DNA of 64,000 nt from Chara braunii (GCA_003427395.1 BFEA01000594.1:425625-489624), one strand, 5' to 3'; positions 1 to 11,160 are shown, counted from the first letter of the stretch. Notes: generated by a model not told the origin, from the letters alone. Numbers and translations are program-made.

Positions 1-241
1 CCTAACAAGCACACACACACAGAGACTTAGAAAACTCAGCAGAAAGTGGGAATCTCAGCAAGGCATTCATTCCAGTGGCGAGACTCAGAACTCAGTTGTG
101 TTCTCAGTCTGTGTTTCGGCAGGTTCTTACACTACCCCTCCCCTTCCTTAAGGTTGAGGACCCTTCGAGCAAGTAACTCAATCTGAGCCCCTGACAAACA
201 CATCATAAGCCAAGATAGTGAAGAGGTTCGGTGTATACTCA

Positions 242-388
242 GTAGCAGTTAGTTTTGCAAAGATTTTTGGAACAGCTCTGGAAACTATCTGTAGCAGTTA
301 GTTTTGCAAAGAATTTTGGAACAGCTCTGGAAACTATCTGTAGCATTTAGTTTTGCAAAGATTTTTGGAACAGCTCTGGAAACTATCT
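242..388 (-). repeat. Three tandem 49-bp repeats at the 3' end of the gypsy pol
   Basis: Units at 242-290, 291-339 and 340-388 differ by only one or two bases. They sit directly after the chromodomain-like coding tail on the minus strand, so they lengthened or disrupted the C-terminal reading frame. 49 bp is not a multiple of three, so each copy shifts the frame. Confidence 0.9.
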
Positions 389-389
389 G

Positions 390-900
390 TTGTTCATAGG
401 CTCTGAGAACGCGAGGTGCGCTGCCCAGCAGTTCTTTCCTTGAGATCCAGTAGAGATCATCCAACGGGTGATACATGAGGCGAACCTGGTACTGTAGGTT
501 ACGTCCCTTTCCAGTATTATTAGTAGTTACGTCTATCTCGTGACCGCCATTGATTGCAAGAGGAATTATATCCTCACGATGTTTGAAGGATTTAGCATCA
601 AGATATGGAAACAGTTAGATGTGTGTAAGACTGGGTAGATGTGCAGATAAGGAGGTACGTTAATCACATATGAAGGGCCGAACTCATCATTCCAATTACA
701 TCCAGAACCTCCTATGGACCGTAGTAGAGAGGGAAAAGTTTGTGTGACACCCCCTCTTCTTCCGAGAATTCAGGCATCTTGACCCAGACATACCTTCCTA
801 CTTTAAAGGTTGTTGGTCTGCGCTTCTTGTTAGCATGATCGATCATGGCATGCTGTCACTGCTGCAACAGCAAGCTTCAGCAAACGATCGTACTTGGCGC
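390..900 (-). pseudogene. Integrase C-terminus: GPY/F-like domain and chromodomain-like tail (gypsy)
   Basis: The minus strand around 870-700 encodes a stretch with FKVGRYVWVKMPEFSEEEGV, the usual post-catalytic region of gypsy integrases, followed by LFPLYYGP and a stop where the family has GPW. Further on, about 540-390, comes LYWISRKELL and SAPRVLRAYE, matching the helix and tail of integrase chromodomains. This C-terminal part helps target integration to chromatin. Stops and frame changes lie between the two parts, so it is not functional. It belongs to the same element as the pol domains at 4-6.3 kb; the interruption at about 905 is where unrelated GC-rich, hairpin-rich DNA starts. Confidence 0.75.
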
Positions 901-904
901 TAAA

Positions 905-1752
905 GCCAGGCCTGCCAGGCGTCGGACCAGCTGGCTGTTCAGCTAGCTTTCCAGCCCGGGCGCCCGGGCCACCCCAGGTCGCCCGGAAGGGCGCTCAGGG
1001 CGCCCAGCCGTGCGACCCCCCTGGCCAGCCCCCGGGCCCCCACAGCGTCGCCCCCCAAATGGCTTTGAAAAAAAAAATTGCGCTGCGGGCTGGAGGACCC
1101 AAAAGGAATTTTTTTTTTGGGCGGCCGCCCAAATATTTTTTGCGATCCGGTAAGCCCCGTTTCGTAGTTTTTTGTTTTCAGGACCTGGGCCGTCGATCTG
1201 TGTTGATCGATGGCGCGGAAGTCCCAAGATTTTGAATTTGAATCCCGGGGACTTACCGCGCGGCCCTGCACCCTCCGCCCTACCCCCCCGCACCAGCACA
1301 TTGTTTCCCCGCAGTTGTTGCGTGGTCGTCCGTGCCATTTGTCTTCGCCCTGCCGAGCCATCGTCGTCATCACCCTGCTGCCGCGCGCCACCGTCGTCGC
1401 CGTCCAGTCGCGCCATCCTCCTTGCCCCTGACGAAGACTGCCTGCGCCGCCATCGCCAACGCAGGTAAGTTTTTTTTTTTTTCTTCTTCTTCTTCTTCTT
1501 CTTCTTCTTCTTCTTCGTTTTCTTCTCTTCTTCTTCTTCTTTTTCTTCTTCATCTTTACACTGTCGTTGTTTGTTCTTCTTCGTTTTGTCTCGTACTTTT
1601 TCCTCTCTTTCTGCTGCTCCATTTCGTTGTGTTTTTTTCCTTCTTCGTCGTTTCTTCGTCTTCTTTTCTTTTTTTCTTTGTCGTTTCTTCTTCTATTTGT
1701 TCTTATTCTTCATCAGTTTTTTTTTCTTCTTCCTCTCTTTCTTGTTCCCGCC

Positions 1753-1784
<32 letters not shown>

Positions 1785-2650
1785 TGCTCTCCACTTCTTC
1801 CTCCCTGTTCCTTCCTCCGCCATAGCCCTTCAGCAACAAATCTTCATCTTTTTTCTTGGGGGTGGGGGGAATGCTTGATTATGCCTCTGCTCCGTCTGCC
1901 ATAGCCTCCCTCCTCCCTCCATAGACTCTCCACCCCCTCCTCCTCCATCAGTCTTCCTTCCATGTCCTCCTCCCTCGTTAGACTCCCTCCCTCCATCAGT
2001 CTCCCTTCCCCCTCCTCCTCCCTCCGTAGGCTCGCTCCATAGGCTCCCCTCCCTACTTCTTCTTCCCTTCTTCTTTATCTTCTCTTTCCTCCTCTTCTTA
2101 CTCTCTCTGTCTCTTCTTCTTCTTCTTCCCTTCTTTTTCGTCATCTTCTTCCTCCTCCTCTTCTTACTCTTTGCAGTCCTTCTGGGACACCATAGTCCTC
2201 TGTTTCTTCTTCTTTTTTCCTTCTTCTTCGTTAAAGTTCTGCCCCTACCTGCTCCTACCTCCGGCAGAGTTCTGCTCCTACGTCCTCCTGCTTTGGTAGA
2301 GTCTACCTCCTCGTACCTCCTGCCATAGTACCCCGTCCTCCCTCCTTCCTCCCGCTAAAGTCCTCCCTCCTCTCTCCCGCCATAGCCCCCCCCCCCCCGC
2401 CCCCTTCCTCCCCCCAACACACAGAAATCAATATGCCTGAAAAAAACAAATGAGGCCAGATTTGGGCAGTTCTTGGCAAGCGCAGCAAACCCCCTTAAAC
2501 CAAAAAAAAAAAAAAAAAAACTTCAGTGGATTTTTTTCATGCCCGGGGTACCCCGGGCGAGGCGCCCGGCCGGGCATGCTGGACTGAGCGCCCCGGGAGA
2601 GCTAGCTGTTCAGGGAATAAGTAGGGGAGAGGATTATGGATTTTCCAACC
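905..2650. mobile_element. Hairpin-, poly(A)- and pyrimidine-rich insertion (family-A-like)
   Basis: Sequence abruptly becomes GC-rich at about 905 and interrupts the gypsy integrase. It contains short perfect palindromes such as GCCCGGGCGCCCGGGC (954-969), GGGCGGCCGCCC near 1120, and the CGATC/GATCG pair near 1192. A (T)n-flanked GGTAAGT near 1464 resembles sites in the two larger family-A copies. The middle (1470-2400) is pyrimidine-rich low complexity, followed by poly(A) and a second palindrome cluster (2537-2600). No credible protein is encoded; long ORFs here come only from low complexity. The boundaries are approximate. Confidence 0.5.
1470..2420. repeat. Pyrimidine-rich low-complexity tract (TTC/CTT and CCTCC repeats)
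   Basis: About 950 bp of nearly pure pyrimidine on the plus strand. It begins as (TTC)n/(CTT)n and changes to TCCTCC/CTCCCTCC with a recurring CCATAG or CCATCAG spacer every 30-50 bp. That spacer suggests a degenerate minisatellite rather than a simple microsatellite. The ORFs in several frames here are composition artefacts. Confidence 0.9.
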
Positions 2651-3059
2651 GACATTCAGTGTGTTCAGCGTCATTTCGGTGGAAGAACAAATAAAGTTGT
2701 TGTACGTGTTCACCGAAAATAGCTTTTTATCCCACGTTTCTTGATCCTGAATAAAAAAGTACAAAGAAGCTGATTCACGGTCTGGTTCATCTCCTGGACC
2801 GAACTGTTCGCATCGGTCGACCATATGTCATCTTCAGTTTAATATCATGGATTGAGAAGTGAATTGCTTCCGATCAGCACTTATGAACCGAGGTTCTAAA
2901 TTAATCAATAGAGTGTTTAAACCACCAGTACCTCCGAGCCTGTTTTTGCCGACCCTGATTTTCACCGCGCTCCGAGTTTTGCCGAGCCTGGGTCCCACTC
3001 CATTTCTTTATGGTACTCTCACGGGAAGAACAAAAAAAAAAAAAAAAGGAAGAAAAGTT

Positions 3060-3461
3060 ACGGCCGTGAAAACTCACAAAACAAGAAAAAAAACAAAGCT
3101 CTGGACGTGATTGCAGCTCTATACATTCCCGGAAGTGTTAGTGTGAGTGTGCCCTCAGTTAGGGCATCTCAGCCCGTGGCCAGGTTGTCAGATTCCATAA
3201 ACTAAAAAAAAAAAAAAAAAGACAGGACCAGGGATTTGGCCGTGAAAATGGCAAGATAGATTCCCGCAAGTGCCAGTGTGATCAGGGTTACAATCCTCTG
3301 AGGGAACACAGCTCAAGCAGATCACGAAGTCAGATTGTCAGATTCCTGAAAAAAAAAACAAGAAAAAAAAAACGGAAACAAGGATTCGGCCTTGAAAACG
3401 GCTGGATACATGACCCTGACAATCATCTGAGGAAACACAGCTAGAGCAAATCACGGATTCC
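3060..3461. repeat. Degenerate tandem repeat, about 150-180 bp unit, 2.5 copies
   Basis: Three units start with a GCCGTGAAAA- or GCCTTGAAAA-type motif at about 3063, 3239 and 3389. They share a GATTCC/CATTCCCG-AAGTG motif, a CTGAGG-AACACAGCT motif (last two units) and a GTTGTCAGATTCC motif followed by poly(A)-rich sequence. The next 500 bp (3470-3990) has no recognisable gene. Confidence 0.7.
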
Positions 3462-4179
3462 GCCCTGCCTCGTTGACAGGGGGTACATAACAAACAAAAG
3501 AGAAATAAAAAAAAGAAAACAACAAGTTGAGAATGTGACCGTCTTTGTTGTAAGATGCATTCAACACTGTGAGCACGGCATCCTGGACTACCCTGCCCTG
3601 CCCGACATCATTGCAGTACAAAAACCTTTTTTTTTTCAATTTTTTTTCTCGCACGGGTAAAAGAAAAATACGATTTTTGGGACATCGCCGACCCTGTGTC
3701 CGACGCCCGAAAACTTTGGGTACTGGCCAACATCTCGTATTTTCCCAACACTGGGGAAGGTACTGGTGGTGTAACGAAATCAGAAGGCCAGGTTGTTGTA
3801 GAGGTGGGTAGACCAATGACAGTTACCACAAATGCTCGGCCGCTTGGTTGTCCAGCTCAACCCCTCTGAAGACCCCACCCACACTTTCTCTCATCTTTTT
3901 GCCCTGGCATACCCCCACCCCCCCTGTCCTACCCCATCACCCATTACCATCTTGGCGGGGTGACCTGACCAGACAGTTGTTCCAGGCACCGCGGCTAAGC
4001 AGTGAGACAAGCACCCCTGCTCAGCCCTGGTTGAAGCAATCGCTGTGCAAGCCCAATTGCACGGGGACTTCGGGAGCTAGGTGTGAACATGCTACTACAG
4101 GTTTTCATGAAGGTGCACAATGGCGCCCATGTAGCACAGTTGTGTGGTATGATAAAGAGTTGGGAATATGTACTTCTAG

Positions 4180-4388
4180 TGGAATTCATGGAGCACAAGG
4201 GCAATTGGGGCGTGAGGTGGCAATGGAATCAGATTTAAGAACTTGGAGAAACGATCAACAATCACCATGACTTGCGGGTACCCATTCTTACTAAACTTAT
4301 CCATGTTCATGAAATCAATGAAAACGGACTCTTCAGGACTGTCGGGAGTGAGAAGAGGTTTAGGTAGCCCTAATCAATGCAGGTTCGT
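4180..4388 (-). pseudogene. Integrase catalytic core fragment (gypsy)
   Basis: The minus strand reads LPKPLLTPDSPEESV, FIDFMNMDKFSKNGYPQVM and VIVDRFSKF. This is the linker and first two strands of the retroviral-type integrase core (DDE family), including the first catalytic Asp in FIDFM and the conserved VDRFSK. The frame ends at a stop near 4180. The second Asp and the Glu of the DDE triad are not visible downstream, so the domain is truncated. Confidence 0.8.
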
Positions 4389-4640
4389 AATACAAACATA
4401 AAAATAAAACTAGGAAAACAGGCAAAAAAAAAATCAAAAAAAAGCTAAAAAGCACTATAAAACCCTATTCGGAGGAGGTTTTGGAGTTCACCAATTCTTT
4501 TCCGAATTCGATGTTTTTGCTAATTTTTTTGTTAGTGGTCCAAATGAATCGAAACTAAATACAAATGTACCCTAAAGCACATACATATCACACAAGAAAA
4601 CAAACAATAAAAAACCACAATTCGGGGAAATATGGTAGTT

Positions 4641-4871
4641 TCAGTGAAAATTTTGTCGAAAATGACACCACCTATTAACCATATGTGTTTTTGCCTTGAT
4701 GGTTTTCATTCGTTTACAATCAACCATAAACTTCTCAGCAAATCCTTTCATACCAAGCCAATAAAATTGTTGCACCAGGTTTTTGTATGCTTTCGCAAAA
4801 TTGTGTTGTCCACTCCGGCCATCAGCCAAGTCCAAGAAGCGAGTGCGGAGAGGTTCATGGTGAGGACACAC
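4641..4871 (-). pseudogene. Integrase N-terminal zinc-binding domain remnant
   Basis: The minus-strand reading contains FYWLGMKGFAEKFMVDCKRM followed by IKAKT, aligning with the HHCC finger that precedes the gypsy integrase core (family form FYWPxM..DV..YV..C..CQ..K). The first Cys is kept, but the second of the CxxC pair is lost. The core resumes at 4388 after about 250 bp of AT-rich sequence with no gypsy similarity, probably a small secondary insertion. Confidence 0.65.
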
Positions 4872-5141
4872 AAACAGTTCTTATTTTCGTAGTGTCGGAA
4901 GACCAGACCCTCAAACGCATGGAAATCAAGTTGACTGTTGCGGTCAGCATTAATCTGCTAAAGGATTGGACCGAACTCCGGATCCTTGATAGTTTGCTCT
5001 ATATACTATTCTTTCAAGTTTTTTGGGAGTTCGTCAGAGCTTACAATGCAAGTTATGACTCAAGGTGGCGAGACAATGCATCAGCAATTCGACCTTTTTT
5101 GTGTCGAAATTCAATAGCGTGAATCTGATACAACCAGCGGG

Positions 5142-5530
5142 TCAATCTAGCGGATAAGGTAGTTTACTTTTTGATCCACTGCAAAGTTCGTGATCTAAAA
5201 AGACTTTGAAGTGGTGCCTCAAAAGGGAGTGTTGTAAGTGGTTTACTGTCTCAGGCAAAGCATAAAGTTTGCGCGTACAAGTAGAAGTAGCTACCTTTAC
5301 GTTGGATATGCGTTTGCTGTAGTACTCGAGCCGACGCAAGCCATCATCATCATCTTGTGTCAGCATTGCATCAATCCCATATTGGCGCGCATCCGTATTG
5401 ACTACGAATGTGAGTTTGAGATCTGTAATGTGGACCACAGGATGACTCACCATGGCCTCAATCAAGGCTTGAAAGACAGTGTCATGCATAGGATACATTT
5501 GTACTTTTCAGTTTTGATAAGGGACGAGGA
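5142..5530 (-). pseudogene. RNase H domain remnant (gypsy)
   Basis: The minus strand encodes FQALIEAMVSHPVV then FVVNTDARQYGIDAML, the start of the gypsy RNase H domain with the TDA motif carrying the first catalytic Asp. It continues through YYSKRIS, LYALPETVNHLQHSLL and KVFLDHEL. These match the usual order (FSKKL, ELLA..ALKHWRHYLL, VRTDH). The Glu expected in the K-E-L motif is replaced, and the run ends shortly after. It lies directly downstream of the RT remnant in element order. Confidence 0.8.
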
Positions 5531-5599
5531 ATGATGAAAAATCGAGGAACAAACTTTCCATAGTTTGTTACGAGACCAAGAGCACAACGTAGTTCTCAA

Positions 5600-6290
5600 A
5601 CATTCATTGGTCAAGGTTTGTTGCATATGACCTCAACTTTGGTTGCCTCTGGCTCGAGGCCTGCAACATGCAACCGATACCGAAGGCAAATGACGTTATC
5701 CCTCCAAAACGCGGAGTTTTCATGTTGAGACGGAGCTGCATTTCTTTCAAAATGTTCAACACTTTCTTAAGGTTTCTCATGTGCTTAGTCATGTATTTGT
5801 GAAAGAGGATGATGTTAGTTAGGTAAAGAACATCAAACCGATTGATCTACTTGCAGAACACCTTGCCCATAAGACTTTGAAACGTGATTGGTGCATCCGT
5901 GAGACCGAATGGCATAACACTAAATTCGTATAGCCCATCGTGAGTCTTGAATGCAGTCTTGTGTTGGTTCGTAAGACTGATCTCAATTTGGTGGTAACCA
6001 TACTTGAAATTGATCTTGGAGAATACCCTATACCCACCAACAACATCAAACAAGTCATCAATGCGTGGGAATGAATGAGCATTGTTTCTTATGGTGTGGT
6101 TTAGGGTGCGGTAATCAATACACATTAAGAGTTTGCGTCATGCCTTTAGGACAAACAAAATCTTCGCACCAAATTCAGACTCACTGGGTCTAGTCCACCC
6201 CTTCTCAATCATCTTATTAATTTGTCTCAATAGTTTTTTCAACTCCTCCGGTCTCACTTGGTACATACAGCCTTTTGGAGGAAGAACGCT
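5600..6290 (-). pseudogene. Reverse transcriptase domain remnant (gypsy), catalytic motif lost
   Basis: Reading leftwards from 6290, the minus strand shows RPEELKKLLRQINKMIEKGW, RPSESEFGAKILFV, a stop near 6143, then LLMCIDYRTLN, FPRIDDLFD, VFSKINFKYGYHQI, KTAFKTHDGLYEFSVMPFGL and APITFQ. These are RT blocks 1-5 of Ty3/gypsy, nearly collinear. After a second stop (near 5855) the text reads FDVLYLTNIIL where active elements have YLDDIL or YVDDIL, so both catalytic aspartates are replaced by Thr-Asn. Conservation around a few stops points to a fairly recent death compared with the second gypsy fragment at 33 kb. Confidence 0.9.
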
Positions 6291-6918
6291 TCATTTCAAT
6301 TCGATGTTATGATGAACTATGTCGCACGAGAACTCCACGAGGTTGGCCCAATACTTCAGGGAACCAACTAAGAAGGTTTTGGATGTTTGTTGGGATTTTC
6401 GGGGGCGGAGGATCATAAATAAGGTGCAAGTAAATCAGACTGCAAAGTGGCAGTCAAGACTGCAAAGTTTGAAATTGAATCATTTGGACTAGAAGTGGAT
6501 GTCGAAATAGAAGTAGGGGGAGTAAAAGTAGTCACATCATAAAGCTAGTAATAGCCGCAAAAGTGGAAGACACTTGAGGAAATTGCACAAAAGTTATGTA
6601 CATGTGCTCATCTTCCTTGCGCCTAAGCCATTTTTAAAAAAATTGCATTACATTAATAACTGTCACTGGGGATTCTCGTTTCTCGTCGAAAAGGACAGAA
6701 CGCTCGTTCCCCTTAACGTATAGGACCACGAAGAGTGATTATTTCAACTCAATCCTCATGCATTGAGACTGCAGCCAACCCAACCTAAGGACTGCGTCAA
6801 AGGGACACATGTCGAATAAATAAAAGTTCATCTTGTACGTGATGGTTTTGTCATATACAAAGATAGCGCATACACCTTCGATTGCATGCGTAGATTAGAC
6901 AACTTCTTTATCGCCTAC

Positions 6919-7110
6919 TTATGTCTGGTAAAGGGTCTGCAACTCCAGTTGCTTCATTCCCAAACCCACCTTGTGTACCCCGTGTGAAAACATAAAGTTA
7001 GTAGTAGCACTACAATCAACCAAGTCACAAAGGTAGCGGTGGTTAATGAGAGGCTTCAAAATGATCGATTTTGTTGTCCTTTGAACACGCCGATGTTTAT
7101 CTCCGCCCAA
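6919..7110 (-). pseudogene. Retroviral-type aspartic protease remnant (gypsy)
   Basis: The minus strand contains YLCDLVDCSATTNFMFSHGV. This corresponds to the active-site strand of gypsy proteases (LIDSGATHNFI). The catalytic Asp is present, but the following Ser-Gly is Cys-Ser. Upstream is ILKPLINHR, downstream KVGLGMK. It sits between gag and RT remnants as expected. Confidence 0.65.
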
Positions 7111-7499
7111 CGTTGTAGGTGACAGTGAAAGTCGACCTTCTCAGACTCCTTCTAAGGCTCAACAAAAATGACATGGTAAGTGTCAGTCTTAGAATCAACA
7201 GATCGTAGACCTTCAAGGGAGGAATGTTGAATTTAACCAGCTTTGCTAGAGGGCAAATGATAGGCCTTCAAGAGAGGACTGATAAACCTTCAAATTATTT
7301 TCACTGATCCGGAGATCAACCCAAATTTTGGTTGATGCATCCTCCGGTTTGGCTGGGATTTTAGCCCCTTTAAGGAGCAGAACAAAGTTTTTATCTGAGT
7401 TTTGGTTTAACTTCTTTGCATTGGCAGACTTCTTAGAAACATTAAAATTTTCCTCCTCGTTATTAATCCCAAAACTTTTGGGATGAGGAGGAACAGGTT

Positions 7500-8230
7500 G
7501 TAGCGAGCTCGTTGGGAGCTCGTCTACTTGTTGTCCTTTACATTGTCAAACTTGTTTCTTACCATCACAACAACATGTGGATCGTTTGCTGTTTGTTTCA
7601 GATCTCTTCGAGTGTGGCAATTGCCGTGATGTTAAGCCACTGTACCAAATTAACATTTGTGATCCCAATTCATACAACTTTGAGTTCTAACAAGCCCCGT
7701 ACGACGGGTTCGATATTCATCCTCAGGATCAAGGACTCGGTCTCCAACCGAGTTCCCAACACCTCAAAGTAAACTCTCATAGAGTTGGTCAAAGACTTAA
7801 TGTCGTCCTTGTTGTCGTACTTAAACGGTATCTGCACCGCCTTTCGGTTCACATAGGAACCGCTGATCAGCATTTGCTGGTTTTGATCTTGCGGCTGCAA
7901 CAGTTGTTAAATTACCTTCTTCGGCGCTTGCTGCAGCAACAATGGAATTTGCACCTACTACAGGTCTCGAAGGGCTTGCAATCAAACTTAAGGAAGAAAG
8001 GGAAAAAAAAAAAAAAAAACGACAAGAGGGGCAATACTAGTTTCAATAGCATTTCTGGAACCAAAAGGTAAAGGAAGATAATTAAATATTTGGGTTTGTC
8101 ACGATTCAACAACTTCCGCCACCAAGTCATGGTACTTGTTGGTCATCTCGGTCAAATCTCCTGGAGTTTCTGCAATCTTGTAAAAATTTGGGAGAACCGA
8201 GTGGTATGATTTAAAAGATTTTGAACCTAA
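7500..8230 (-). pseudogene. gag-like capsid remnant (gypsy)
   Basis: Minus-strand fragments include IAETPGDLTEMTNKYHDLVA near 8170-8110, then across a poly(T)-interrupted stretch IPFKYDNKDDIKSLTNSMRV, YFEVLGTRLETESLILRMNI and VVRGLLELKV. The pattern (variable helix, then a FEV-type segment and a paired helix ending before a Trp-rich motif) resembles the capsid helices of plant gypsy gag. I could not find a CCHC zinc knuckle. The assignment rests partly on its position upstream of the protease. Confidence 0.5.
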
Positions 8231-8239
8231 AGTATAGTG

Positions 8240-9118
8240 ATGAAGATGGACTGCATTTGTTCCCTATACTGTTTTGTTTTTTTTTTTCAGCGAGGGAACA
8301 ATTTTCAATATAGGCAATTGATTAGTGAGTAATGTTTTCTCTTCCGCCTATTGGTTCGGTTGCAGACCACTTTTGTAGAATATCTGTAGATGCGATTTTT
8401 TCACCTGCACCAATTGCATTCAACAAGGTCTTCCACTGTTCTAAAATTATATGTGGTTGGGTGATGTGTGGACCGTTACCGTCAACAAGTGGGTTAGAAA
8501 GACTCTAACATCAAAAAAAAATAATCAGACTCTCAAGGGGTACACTTTCTGTCTCGCTTGGACAAACGTTCCTCTTCCTCGTCTGTGTTCACTAAGAACG
8601 ATCACTTCCTCTTTCAGTTTTTCTCTCTCTCCTCCCTCCCTCTCTCTTCCTTTTGTTTACGACTCTCCACGGGCGTCAAGAAATAATACAATGAAAGAAA
8701 CAAATTAACAGCACCATGAAAGAGAAGATAAAACTCATGCCTAGAGCGGCAATACATTTGGATTAAAGACCAACCAAATAAGAAATATAAATAAATTCAG
8801 ATAGAGTTTTGATCCAACATCTCAGCCTTATCAAACCGAGTATGAGATCCTCTCGAGCCCCATCTGATCAGTTTCGTCGACATGCAACAAATTCAGCCAT
8901 CGAGTAACAACGTGCAACAATGGAGAATTGAGTGGTGTACAAGGTGCGAGCCAAGTCACAAACTGTACAGTTAAGTCTACAAAACATCTCAGTTGGGATC
9001 CCCATTACAACAAGAGTAGTGACGAAATAATAAAACTTTAAATCCCGGATAGGGGTAGAATGAATTGACGTCAATAGATTTGGGCCTAAAAGGCTCTTCT
9101 TGCTTGGGTCCAGTCTCA
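8240..9118. other. No gene recognised
   Basis: AT-moderate sequence with a short pyrimidine tract (about 8617-8650) and poly(A) runs. No reading frame has a recognisable domain. Possibly the 5' flank or LTR of the gypsy element, but no direct-repeat partner was seen. Confidence 0.4.
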
Positions 9119-9130
9119 CTTGGTACCCAA

Positions 9131-9217
9131 GGATGGTCGTGGCCGAGGAAGTGGTAAACTCATTGTTATAGGTTCAAATCGTACATTCAAAAAATTAAGC
9201 CGTAATTAAAAAAAAAC
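9131..9217 (+). repeat. Possible tRNA-derived SINE fragment
   Basis: Box-A-like TGGCCGAGGAAGTGG at 9140 is followed 31 bp later by box-B-like GGTTCAAATC at 9171-9180, and the segment ends in an A-rich tail near 9215. Box spacing is right for a tRNA-related Pol III promoter. There is no complete cloverleaf, so it is not a tRNA gene. Confidence 0.35.
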
Positions 9218-10251
9218 GGAGTTTGATCCTAAATCAGAATGAACGTGTTCCAACCGATTGGTTATATGAACCTACTTTCTGCCTCTACCGTATTGAAAAA
9301 CGAATTTCAACTTCAGAGAGAACCTATTAAGTACAGTCGTTAAAAGATAAAAGACAAAGCATTGTAGAAAGATATAGCGCTCAAAGCAAAATACTTAATT
9401 TTTTCATCCTTCAGGTGAGAAAGCAGTTCGCAGACTCATGCACACAATCAAGACTAAAGAAAAGTCGGAAAAGCAACTTAAAATTACCCCAACAGGTCAA
9501 TCAATACCATGCACACACACACACATGGACATCTCGTAGGTGCATGATACTTACATGAGTGGTCTGGGCTCCAAGATGAAATAAAACTCGCCCCCTCTCA
9601 TATGGTTCTCCTGACCCTCTTAGCGCTACCTCTGCACTAGTGTCTTATCTACTAGGAGGGTCTGACTCCAACACCAGAGTACAACGTCGGATCCCCCACC
9701 GTTATCCAAAATCAAAGTAACAACTTGTTTTCCGTCGATGCAGAATGACTACTTCCCTCAAGCTCGCTTACTTGAGGGAAACCCTAAGGTCGCCAAGTGT
9801 CTCGGTTAGGCCAAATTCAAGGTGTGAGTGCCTCTCACTGTCGCTTCTCCCAAATCTTTCCACGAAGTCTGCTTGAAGTGTCTCCGCCACCCCAAACTTA
9901 ATCTCAAGCAATCTGGCGGTGTCGGGACAGAAACCCTGACAAGGGTATCTGCCCTGTATTTTCAATGTGAAATTATGTCTAAATTTTTGAAGTAAGTTTT
10001 GTTTTGAAAAGATTTGGTCTGATGAAATGAAAACGTTGCTGAAAGGCCTTCTGACTCGTCCACGATTAAAATAAATTTAATTTATGTAGACATCCAGCTT
10101 CCGACAGACATCACGGTAAGGGTAGACGGTGTAGCCAGACACTTTTACGTTGAAATAAGGACGGAAAGAGAAAGACGATATTGAAAACACTAAAATAAAT
10201 ATCATTTTGACCAAAATACTAAACAGTCGTGCGATTCAGGACCAAAAGGAC

Positions 10252-10326
10252 CAAAAATATAGCCTCGCTAGGAGTACAAAAATATAGCCTCGCTAGGAGT
10301 ACAAAAATATAGCCTCGCTAGGAGTA
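10252..10326. repeat. Three tandem 25-bp repeats
   Basis: Units at 10252-10276, 10277-10301 and 10302-10326 are essentially identical and contain AGCCTCGCTAGGAG. They lie near the start of copy A1 and are absent at the same place in A2, so they expanded after the copies separated. Confidence 0.9.
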
Positions 10327-10582
10327 CGGCGATGGTGGGAAGGGTTAACGAGGCCAGAATGTCGTGTGTTCTCTAAAAAGACGAACCATCAGAGATCCGA
10401 GGGCAAACCTATGATTAAAGGGGGATTGTCGGGCCTAACGAGACCAAGCCCATCCAGCTGGATGGCGGGGCGGCCTGCCTTTGGATGAAAAGGTGGGACT
10501 GTGCCTGCCTAAACCGGGGAAACATGCGACCTATTAGGCTGCAGCCCTTCAAATAGAAGGGCGACAGGTATAGCTCCCATGG

Positions 10583-10675
10583 AAAGGAGCTAGCCTAGTA
10601 GGTACCACATTGAACTTTCACCCAGCAGATGTTGGGATCAAGCCCGATGATGTTCTGCCTGGGCCAGCTCCTTTT
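10583..10675 (+). repeat. tRNA-like module 1 within family A (tRNA-Glu-like anticodon arm)
   Basis: Perfect box A TAGCCTAGTAGG (10591-10602) and box B GGGATCAAGCC (10634-10644). The text between them, AACTTTCACCCAG, matches the anticodon arm and loop of plant tRNA-Glu(UUC). The module is bounded by an inverted pair, AAAGGAGCTAGCC against GGGCCAGCTCCTTTT, extending the acceptor-like stem beyond a normal tRNA. T- and D-stems are imperfect, so it is a tRNA relic or Pol III promoter rather than a functional tRNA. Confidence 0.5.
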
Positions 10676-10765
10676 TGGAGTTGTCCGTCATATAGGCATA
10701 GATCAAGTGACCTGCTGAGTTGCAACCTTTCAAATAGAAGGGCGACAGGTATAGTTCTCGTGAAT

Positions 10766-10858
10766 AGGAGCTAGCCAAGTAGGTACCGCATTGAACTTTC
10801 ACCCAACAAATGCTAGGATGGAGCCAACATGATACTTCGTCTGGGCTAGCTCCTTTTT
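10766..10858 (+). repeat. tRNA-like module 2 within family A (181-bp tandem copy)
   Basis: Second copy of the module, 181 bp downstream. Box A TAGCCAAGTAGG is intact (10772-10783), the anticodon-arm text CTTTCACCCA is kept, but box B is degraded. The outer inverted pair AGGAGCTAGCC / GGGCTAGCTCCTTTTT is almost perfect, so the outer stem is better kept than box B. Confidence 0.45.
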
Positions 10859-10884
10859 GGAGTTGCCCGCCATATGGCTTTGAA

Positions 10885-10940
10885 GCGCGGTCATTTCCAG
10901 CCGCGAGATCATCAAATCTCACGGCAGAAAACGACCGCGC
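10885..10940 (+). other. Large conserved stem-loop, copy A1
   Basis: GCGCGGTC at 10885 pairs with GACCGCGC at 10933, then TTTC with GAAA, then an inner CCGCGAGAT / ATCTCACGG stem around a short loop. The matching place in copy A2 (38537-38590) has a different primary sequence but forms the same nested stem, which indicates selection for, or mechanistic maintenance of, the fold. Confidence 0.6.
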
Positions 10941-11160
10941 GACTATTGCATGGCCTCTGCACAAGGATGAAACGCATAAATTAAGACGTGGTCCGAGATT
11001 TGTTTCGATTCCTTAGGGAATCGAGCTCGGGTCTGTGTATCACAAGGGGGGAGGCGCCAACGAGGCACGGGGCAATCTGTCGTGACCGTTGGCTCATGCC
11101 AACAGTACTTAAAAAAAAAAAAAAAAAAAAAAAACTAAGTCGGGGCGCCAGATGGCGCCA

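Larger units (their letters stand above)
100..8230 (-). mobile_element. Decayed Ty3/gypsy retrotransposon with nested insertions
   Basis: Read on the minus strand, protein remnants occur in Ty3/gypsy order: gag (about 8.2-7.5 kb), aspartic protease (7.1-6.9), reverse transcriptase (6.3-5.6), RNase H (5.5-5.1), integrase zinc finger (4.87-4.64), integrase core (4.39-4.18) and integrase C-terminus with a chromodomain-like tail (0.9-0.28). RT before integrase separates it from Ty1/copia, and the chromodomain-like end suggests a chromovirus-type lineage. Every domain carries stops or frameshifts, so the copy is dead. An AT-rich stretch (4390-4660) separates zinc finger from core. Foreign material (about 905-3500) separates core from C-terminus. 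I could not find matching LTRs, so the outer limits are approximate. Confidence 0.85.

Noticed and set aside
1332-1904. 190-codon plus-strand ORF rich in Ser/Phe/Leu
   Set aside because: Produced by the pyrimidine-rich low-complexity tract; all frames there look alike and no domain is present.
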